Part shown: one piece after another, positions 1 through 4,883 of the stretch
Layout: the number at the start of each line of letters is the position of its first letter
Numbering within the stretch: position 1 is the stretch's first letter
Source of the DNA: CAZUXE01 sp964624585
GTDB taxonomy: Bacteria > Hydrothermota > Tepidihabitantia > B3-TA06
Assembly: GCA_964624585.1 (NCBI GenBank)
Contig: CAZUXE010000025.1
Span: 1-22,796, forward strand
Reading direction: 5' to 3'
DNA length: 22,796 bases
Translations under genes and position numbers: made by a program
The notes under the pieces: model-generated
The model's input: the letters and a program-made list of their open reading frames with translations, nothing else
Databases searched by the model: none
Told to the model about the DNA's origin: nothing

Positions 1-28
1 CTTTAGGTCAGCCCGCGCGTGTTATTCT

Positions 29-48
29 GGCCGACTTAAAAGTCGGCC
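29..48. repeat. Perfect 20-bp palindrome in the left flank
   Basis: Two 9-base arms (GGCCGACTT / AAGTCGGCC) flank a central AA, so the whole 20 bases read the same on both strands. It is followed by CCCCTAC and no T-run, so it does not look like an intrinsic terminator for a gene in this window. It could be a dispersed REP-like palindrome or the tail of a terminator for a gene lying to the left. No second copy was seen in the window. Confidence 0.6.
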
Positions 49-156
49 CCTACATGGATAGTCATTGAGAGCGAGGAAGGCAATGAGGAAGTTTAAGTCT
101 GTTTGCAACAAGAAAGAAAAGTACAAGTTAAGGTTTTGCATATCCCTCAATAAAAG

Positions 157-185
157 TTGACACAAGCGCCTAAAATGAGTAAGCT
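157..185 (+). promoter_or_regulatory. Sigma70-like promoter for the first lipoprotein gene
   Basis: A perfect -35 box TTGACA (157-162) is followed by a 17-bp spacer and TAAGCT (180-185). The -10 box keeps only the three key positions of TANNNT. Transcription would begin near 192, leaving a leader of about 20 bases that contains the AAGGAGA ribosome site at 198-204. Confidence 0.5.
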
Positions 186-212
186 AGGCTAAATTCAAAG
201 GAGATTTTTGTT

Positions 213-572
213 ATGAAAAAAGCTGTTTTAATCGCGTTGACAATTATTGTTCTTACATTTCTTTCCTGTCAAAATAAAAATATCGCAACACTTAAAGTGA
301 GCAATCCTGATAATAAGGCAGTCGCTTTTTCGGGCTTTTATTCAAGCAGCTTGCTCGATAGCTCCAGAATAAACGGCATAACCCCCGCAACTTATAAAAT
401 TGATGTAAATCCTGAAGATGACTATATTCGTGCAGGTTTCACAAAAACAACTGTAACTGACGGAAGTAGCAAACTTAGGGTTGAACTTATATATCTTAAC
501 AAAACCAAGGACGTCAAAACGGCAACTGTACCCCTTTTGGGTTGGGCAGTTGTTTCATGTGATATTCCTTGA
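213..572 (+). CDS. Small predicted lipoprotein of unknown function
   Basis: The 119-residue product has a short basic N-terminus, a hydrophobic stretch (residues 4-17) and a lipobox-like FLSC ending at Cys19, so it is predicted to be lipid-anchored outside the cytoplasmic membrane. The start is fixed by AAGGAGA at 198-204. The mature part (about 100 residues) has alternating polar and hydrophobic residues that suggest an all-beta sandwich, ending in PLLGWAVVSCDIP. The spacing faintly recalls MmpS-like accessory proteins (a V-x-V-x-I-Y strand followed by an alanine/threonine-rich C-terminal strand), but I would not name it on that basis. There is no clear terminator after it. The next gene, also a lipoprotein, has its own promoter. 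Real gene: fairly sure. Function: not recognised. Confidence 0.75.
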   Translation: MKKAVLIALTIIVLTFLSCQNKNIATLKVSNPDNKAVAFSGFYSSSLLDSSRINGITPATYKIDVNPEDDYIRAGFTKTTVTDGSSKLRVELIYLNKTKDVKTATVPLLGWAVVSCDIP

Positions 573-691
573 ATTTTATCGCAAAACCTGCTTGAAACCT
601 AACCCATTCAATAGCCTGCTGCAACAAAAGCTTTAACATCATCTGTTCTGTATAAACTGAACTATGAAGGGAAATTTGTATAAGGAATAAC

Positions 692-719
692 TTGACCCTT
701 CTTCGGTATTACCTAACAT
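692..719 (+). promoter_or_regulatory. Sigma70-like promoter for the DUF4349 gene
   Basis: TTGACC (692-697), a 16-bp spacer and TAACAT (714-719) predict a start near 726 and a leader of roughly 74 bases before the ATG at 800. A second, poorer candidate (TAATAT at 775-780) lies closer to the gene but has no well-spaced -35 box. The rest of 573-787 shows nothing else I can support. Confidence 0.5.
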
Positions 720-799
720 AAATAATATCAGTCATATAAGCAGTATTGGCTGACAAAAATCCGTTTTACAGAAGTAATATTTAACCGGTGGAGGTTACA

Positions 800-1636
800 A
801 TGAAAAAAATTCTCCCCTTACTTGCCATGATACTCCTTATCGCGATACTAGGCTGTCGTGGAGAAAAAACCGCAGATGAGTTCCTTAACGAAAGTATTAG
901 CGCCAAAACTAAAGAAGCGCGTAAGGATATTGTTGATGACGAAATGGCCCCTGCGCCAACGAGTGCAAGAAATATAAGTTCGCAGACCGCCCTTCTTTCT
1001 GAAACCCCTCTTTCAACACGGATGATTATTAAGACAGCTGCAATATCAATAGAGGTTGATGATGTTGATAAATCGTATTCAAAGGCAATTGCTTTAACCG
1101 AAGCCGCAGGCGGCTACCTACTGAGTGGCTCAAACTATCAGGAAGACGACTATGCTAGCGCAGATATTACCATCAAGGTTAGCCCCAAAGCGTTCAGCAA
1201 ATTGATTACTAGCTTAGAAGATTTAGGAAAAGTTACATCAAAATCTATATCAGGACAAGATGTAACCGAGGAATATCTAGATTTAAGGGCAGAGCTGCAA
1301 ACTCAAGAAGCCCTGCGCGCAAGACTGTTCCAACTGCTAAATAAATCAAAAAACGTTGACGAAGCTATAAGAGTGGAGCAAGAACTGCAGCGTGTGGATT
1401 ACAATGTCAATCGCATTAAGGGCAGAATAAAGTATCTTGAACAAATGGTCGGCGAATCAACTATTAGTCTTTCTCTTTATTCAGGAGTAAGACAACCCAC
1501 AGGAGAACTTTTAGGAAATATTCTTCTGATAATTGCTTCCATTTTTGCAGTGCTTATTCCTTTGGGATTAATCACTGCAGGTATCGCATGGTTGGTAATA
1601 AGGGTTAAGCGTAGCTACAAACTAGAAAAGAAATAA
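800..1636 (+). CDS. DUF4349-domain lipoprotein
   Basis: I start this gene at the ATG at 800. The upstream in-frame GTG at 788 lies inside the GGTGGAGG ribosome-binding region. The 278-residue product begins with a lipoprotein signal (ILGC, Cys19), followed by a low-complexity linker to about residue 65. A DUF4349 region comes next: paired beta segments around IIKTAAISIEV and ADITIKVSP, the signature around SKSISGQDVTEEYLDL, a helical hairpin with predicted coiled-coil character (about 160-215), and a closing VGESTISLSLY strand. A strong membrane helix follows near the C-terminus (about 236-265) with a basic tail, so the protein is tied to the membrane at both ends. Members of this family are envelope proteins of unknown role. 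A two-way terminator lies just downstream. Confidence 0.88.
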   Translation: MKKILPLLAMILLIAILGCRGEKTADEFLNESISAKTKEARKDIVDDEMAPAPTSARNISSQTALLSETPLSTRMIIKTAAISIEVDDVDKSYSKAIALTEAAGGYLLSGSNYQEDDYASADITIKVSPKAFSKLITSLEDLGKVTSKSISGQDVTEEYLDLRAELQTQEALRARLFQLLNKSKNVDEAIRVEQELQRVDYNVNRIKGRIKYLEQMVGESTISLSLYSGVRQPTGELLGNILLIIASIFAVLIPLGLITAGIAWLVIRVKRSYKLEKK

Positions 1637-1672
1637 GCGATTACAATTTCATCCGTCGTAGTAGATAATAAA

Positions 1673-1708
1673 AGAGGCCGGTTTACAAACCGGCCTCTCA
1701 ATTTTATT
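1673..1708. terminator. Bidirectional intrinsic terminator
   Basis: A 12-bp stem (arms 1673-1684 and 1687-1698, built on GAGGCCGGTTT) is followed by AATTTTATT on the plus strand and preceded by TAATAAAA, which is a T-rich tail on the minus strand. It can end transcription of the DUF4349 gene from the left and of the fumarate reductase operon from the right. Confidence 0.9.
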
Positions 1709-1720
1709 AGAGTGAGAATA

Positions 1721-3409
1721 CTACACAAAATGTCCTATGAATGGGTCGTAATCCTTACGATGTTTCTTCAAAACCTCAGGATTGCGATATTCAGGAATAA
1801 GTATCGGAGCAAGCGAACTCTTTGGTATTCCAGCCTCTTCAAGTTCACTGCGATATTTGTTAACGTGATCCATATGAAGTTTTGCAGCAGGTTTTCCAGC
1901 TAGTTCCTTAGCCCGCTTGACAGCGGCATGACCGGAACGATACCCAAAGACATTGTAGTCAAGAACAGAGTTACCCATCAGACGGTTGCGACCGTGAACA
2001 CCCCCTGAGACCTCGCCTGCAGCGAAAAGCCCCTTAAGGGTTGTTTCGGTAGTGGCGTTTATTTCAATACCACCATTCTGGTAGTGAAGTGTGGGATAGA
2101 CAAGCATGGGTTCCTCAATTATGTTTACGCCAAAACGCTTAAATTGACGAACCATGGCAGGAAGTGCAGCCTGAATAGTTCCTGGACCTGAAAGCAAATC
2201 AATAATTGGCGAATCTAGCCACACACCCATTTTTCCGGTAGGGGTTTCAATACCAAGACATCGTTCGGTAGATTCGCGAATGAAAGAAGCCGCCTCAACA
2301 TCGCGTGGCTCCAACGGAAATACGAAAAGCTTACCGTTCTTGTTGACAGGTTGACCACCTAAACCGCGTACCTTTTCTGTTATCAAGAAACCAACTATCT
2401 GTTCAGGATACACTGCACCGGTAGGATGGAATTGAACAGAATCCATGAATAAAAGCTTAGCTCCTGCGTGATAGGCCATAACCAAACCATCGGCTGTTGC
2501 TCCGTAATGGTTGGTAGTGGCAAATCCCTTAATATGCAGACGCCCGAATCCACCAGTGGACATTATGACTGATTTAGCGCGAACCACTGCGAATTCTTCT
2601 GTTTCCATATTGTAAAGCAAGGCTCCGGCAGCTTCCCCGTCTTCGTCCAAAAGAAGCTCAACAGCAGGCATATATTCAATAAGAGTAACCTTATCTAAAT
2701 GATTCTTTACCTCATCGCGAAGCACCCGTTGAATTTCAGCTCCAGTATAGTCACGGCAAGAAAGCATACGACGACGTGAGGTTCCTCCGCCTGGAGCAGT
2801 GGCAAGAACACCTTCTGTATCCTTATCCCACATAACTCCCAATTCTTCAAGATAGGCGGCAATATTTGGCCCATCCATAGTAAGGGCTTCAACCAAATCA
2901 GGTTTATTATCGAAATGCCCGCCACCAAGGGCATCAAGGTAATGGATAACTGGATTGTCATGAGGATTCACAGCAGCCTGCATCCCGCCTTGCGACATCA
3001 TTGAATTTGAATCACCAACCCTGAGTTTTGTACATAAAATAGAACTCATTCCAGCTTTGGCAACTTGAATAGCAGCCATACATCCGCCACCGCCGCCACC
3101 GATTATCAGTACATCTGTATCATAGTCCGGTTGAGACAGATCAAAGTTCTCAGGATTAAAACGCGGGTAAGATTCAAGCAAATCCACAACGCGGGATACC
3201 ATTGCTTCGTTTTTGTTAACTCCAATACGTATAGGCTTACGGGCATCTTCCTGGTAGTCCGGGTGGAATTTACTGAGAACGTCATCACGCTCATCCATAC
3301 TCATCGCTTTAACTACCTCGCGACCTTGTTTTGCCTTTTCCAAACGCTCTGGTCGCGTTTCCTTAACCTTCTGTAAAGAAGACTGCATATAATCAGGATA
3401 TCCGCTCAT
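1721..3409 (-). CDS. frdA: Fumarate reductase/succinate dehydrogenase-like flavoprotein subunit
   Basis: The product is a 562-residue FAD enzyme predicted to interconvert fumarate and succinate. Two ATGs are adjacent; I prefer the second (3409), 5 bases from AGGAGG at 3415-3420. Residues are numbered here from the ATG at 3412. The FAD-binding glycine run is at 105-110. Expected active-site residues are present: QFHPTG (His329), Thr345-Glu346, an Arg-Asp pair at 370-371, His443 in HYQNGGIEI, and Arg477 in GRNRLMGNS. The residue aligned with the covalent-FAD histidine is Asn136 (SNSMMSQGG instead of SHTxAxxGG), so FAD should be bound non-covalently. An N-terminal extension of about 97 residues precedes the Rossmann fold, which usually starts near the N-terminus. 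The TAG stop of the iron-sulfur gene overlaps this gene's ribosome site, so the two are co-translated. No membrane-anchor gene accompanies them. L-aspartate oxidase shares many of these residues, but the iron-sulfur partner argues against it. Confidence 0.9.
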   Translation of the reverse strand: MSGYPDYMQSSLQKVKETRPERLEKAKQGREVVKAMSMDERDDVLSKFHPDYQEDARKPIRIGVNKNEAMVSRVVDLLESYPRFNPENFDLSQPDYDTDVLIIGGGGGGCMAAIQVAKAGMSSILCTKLRVGDSNSMMSQGGMQAAVNPHDNPVIHYLDALGGGHFDNKPDLVEALTMDGPNIAAYLEELGVMWDKDTEGVLATAPGGGTSRRRMLSCRDYTGAEIQRVLRDEVKNHLDKVTLIEYMPAVELLLDEDGEAAGALLYNMETEEFAVVRAKSVIMSTGGFGRLHIKGFATTNHYGATADGLVMAYHAGAKLLFMDSVQFHPTGAVYPEQIVGFLITEKVRGLGGQPVNKNGKLFVFPLEPRDVEAASFIRESTERCLGIETPTGKMGVWLDSPIIDLLSGPGTIQAALPAMVRQFKRFGVNIIEEPMLVYPTLHYQNGGIEINATTETTLKGLFAAGEVSGGVHGRNRLMGNSVLDYNVFGYRSGHAAVKRAKELAGKPAAKLHMDHVNKYRSELEEAGIPKSSLAPILIPEYRNPEVLKKHRKDYDPFIGHFV

Positions 3410-3418
3410 CATCGCCTC

Positions 3419-4186
3419 CTAGAAAACCTTGAAATCAAGATCGCGCTCAGTGTAACGTTTCTTGAGTTCATCTTTACTTAAGTTTTTCATCTCATCAACA
3501 GCTTGAGCGTACTTTCCATTTTTTTGCTCACTCATTCGCTCAGCCAAATGAGCGGAACGGGGCAGAAGATAACGTCCGGTCAGACGTCTAGCCAAAAGAG
3601 AAATGTTGAACTGGGCCATCTCCGCCGGACAACGTACAGCGCAAAGTCCACACATAATACAGTCAAATGAAAGGTCAGCCGCGGTTTCAAGGTCTCCTCG
3701 TTTGATAGCTTGAATATAGTCCATAACCTCTATTTCCTGAGGACAAGCCTTGGTACAGGTATTGCAGGCAACGCAACGGAATACTTCAGGATAGTAACGT
3801 TGCACTGAAGTGATATCTGGTTTAAGTTGCGTAATATCGTAAGTTGCCTTAATAGCGGGGGTAAAGGGAAGCTGTGCCAGATACATATTAGGCTCAACAA
3901 CGGTCTGACATCCCAGACCAGTACGAAGTTTATAGTCGCCTTCAAGCCTATATATAGTGGCGCAGGCTCCACAAAAACCTTCACGACAGCCAACAGCTTT
4001 TGTAAACTGGAATCCCACATACTCCATTGCGGTAATTATTGTCATAGACTTCGGAACAAAAAACCGCTTACCATAGATGTATATGGGTATTAACTCTTCT
4101 TTGGGTTTGTCATCATCGCAGGCAGGCCCTGATTGGGTCAACGACTCAGCGACGGACGCTTTTGATTCAAATTCCTTATCAGCCAT
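3419..4186 (-). CDS. frdB: Fumarate reductase-like iron-sulfur subunit (2Fe-2S plus two 4Fe-4S)
   Basis: The 255-residue product carries electrons to the flavoprotein encoded next to it. The N-terminal ferredoxin domain has the plant-type 2Fe-2S pattern Cys67, Cys72, Cys75 and Cys93. The C-terminal domain has two complete CxxCxxCxxxCP motifs: CVACNTCTKACP (Cys138-148) and CIMCGLCAVRCP (Cys176-186). Classical FrdB/SdhB has only one complete motif plus a 3Fe-4S site, so the cluster content here is predicted to differ. The reading frame is open to a TTG at 4270, but the promoter lies inside that extension, with the -10 box 7 bases before the ATG at 4186. I therefore use 4186. No ribosome site is present, so the message is predicted to be leaderless. 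This is the first gene of the operon; no anchor subunit follows. Confidence 0.88.
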   Translation of the reverse strand: MADKEFESKASVAESLTQSGPACDDDKPKEELIPIYIYGKRFFVPKSMTIITAMEYVGFQFTKAVGCREGFCGACATIYRLEGDYKLRTGLGCQTVVEPNMYLAQLPFTPAIKATYDITQLKPDITSVQRYYPEVFRCVACNTCTKACPQEIEVMDYIQAIKRGDLETAADLSFDCIMCGLCAVRCPAEMAQFNISLLARRLTGRYLLPRSAHLAERMSEQKNGKYAQAVDEMKNLSKDELKKRYTERDLDFKVF

Positions 4187-4193
4187 AGCCCTG

Positions 4194-4221
4194 ATGATAC
4201 GCGGCCTTAATAAGTTGTCAA
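4194..4221 (-). promoter_or_regulatory. Promoter of the frdBA operon, predicted leaderless
   Basis: Read on the minus strand: TTGACA (4221-4216), a 16-bp spacer, TATCAT (4199-4194), then 7 bases to the ATG at 4186. The predicted transcription start falls on or next to the A of the start codon. The same design (TTGACA, 16 bp, TATCAT, 7 bases, ATG) recurs before the MazG-like gene at 7883. Confidence 0.75.
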
Positions 4222-4421
4222 TAGTGAATAAATTAGGTTTTGCCAATAAGCTTACGCATAACCGTATCAATTAAAACATGATCGCTCTCAATAAGCTACA
4301 GCAGTAAACTTAGTGAAACTAAATACTTTGTAAAAAGAATCTCTTCGTTCAATCGCATTCTTAACACTTAGGCTTAGTTCTTTCAATAAGATTCCTTATA
4401 TACTAAATTGCTCACGGAAAG

Positions 4422-4493
4422 AGGCGGCACCCGGATTCGAACCGAGGAATAGCGGTTTTGCAGACCGCCGCCTTACCACTTGGCTATACCGCC
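4422..4493 (-). tRNA. tRNA-Cys (anticodon GCA)
   Basis: On the minus strand a complete cloverleaf folds. The 7-bp acceptor stem pairs GGCGGTA with TGCCGCC (one G-U). The D arm is GCC...GGC. The anticodon stem GCGGT/ACCGC holds the loop CTGCAAA with anticodon GCA (4461-4459). The T arm has the TTCGAAT loop. The discriminator base is U (4422), as expected for cysteine tRNA. The 3' CCA is not encoded (TC follows), so it must be added by the CCA enzyme encoded at 20679. Confidence 0.96.
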
Positions 4494-4504
4494 GTTAAGA
4501 ACTA

Positions 4505-4532
4505 AATATATCAAAATAGCGGTAAATGTCAA
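4505..4532 (-). promoter_or_regulatory. Promoter of tRNA-Cys
   Basis: TTGACA (4532-4527), a 16-bp spacer and TATATT (4510-4505) lie 11 bases before the tRNA 5' end, giving a leader of only a few bases. It points away from ppdK. Confidence 0.75.
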
Positions 4533-4594
4533 CTACTTCTACTCTAAATAAGCCTATAATACCCCCATATTCTACTGGATTTGTGTTATCCAAA

Positions 4595-4613
4595 AGATAT
4601 AGCATCTATATCT
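4595..4613. repeat. Inverted repeat upstream of ppdK
   Basis: AGATATAG and CTATATCT form perfect 8-bp arms around CAT. It lies in the 390-base gap between tRNA-Cys and ppdK, about 140 bases before the ppdK -35 box. It could be a protein-binding site or a chance AT-rich palindrome. Confidence 0.4.
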
Positions 4614-4657
4614 CCTGAGAGATTCTTTCGCTACAAAGAAAAAATTGAAATGGAATA

Positions 4658-4684
4658 CTTCAACAGAAAAGGCTTCTGTTCAAG
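4658..4684. repeat. Hairpin-forming inverted repeat upstream of ppdK
   Basis: The arms CTTCAACAGAA and TTCTGTTCAAG pair over 10 of 11 positions (one C-C mismatch) around a 5-base loop. There is no T-run, and it lies before the ppdK promoter, so it is not part of the ppdK leader. No open frame or known RNA family was recognised between 4533 and 4751. Confidence 0.45.
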
Positions 4685-4751
4685 TATCACTCCATAAAAA
4701 TTTCCTATGGCGCAAAGCTTTCAGGTATCCATGCTCCACAAATCAATTGGG

Positions 4752-4780
4752 TTGACTACAGCTTATATGTTTTTTATAAT
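4752..4780 (+). promoter_or_regulatory. Strong sigma70-like promoter of ppdK
   Basis: TTGACT (4752-4757), exactly 17 bp, then a perfect TATAAT (4775-4780). Transcription should begin near 4787, giving a leader of about 97 bases that contains the palindromic sites at 4801-4835 and ends with AGGAGG at 4873-4878. Confidence 0.8.
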
Positions 4781-4800
4781 TAAGGTCGGTTAATCATTAA

Positions 4801-4835
4801 GTAACTGGTTAATCGAAATAGTTACATCATGTAAC
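4801..4835. promoter_or_regulatory. Candidate operator in the ppdK leader
   Basis: A perfect 15-bp palindrome, GTTACATCATGTAAC (4821-4835), is preceded by a further half-site GTAAC (4801-4805) and two copies of GGTTAATC (4788-4795 and 4807-4814). Placed at about +15 to +49 from the predicted start, a bound protein would block elongation. The regulator is not identified. Confidence 0.5.
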
Positions 4836-4883
4836 AACCGCCTAGCAACAGGAATATGACCTGCGAAAATTTAGGAGGCTTTT

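Noticed and set aside
788..799. GTG start for the DUF4349 lipoprotein
   Set aside because: The GTG lies inside the GGTGGAGG ribosome-binding region; the lipoprotein signal starts at ATG 800.
4187..4270. N-terminal extension of the iron-sulfur subunit from TTG 4270
   Set aside because: The extension contains the full -35/-10 promoter of the operon, and the ATG at 4186 lies 7 bases after the -10 box.
4705..4740. GEMM-like (c-di-GMP riboswitch) fragment around GGCGCAAAGC
   Set aside because: Only a short stretch resembles the motif, the rest of the aptamer cannot be found, and it lies upstream of the ppdK promoter so it would not be in the transcript.
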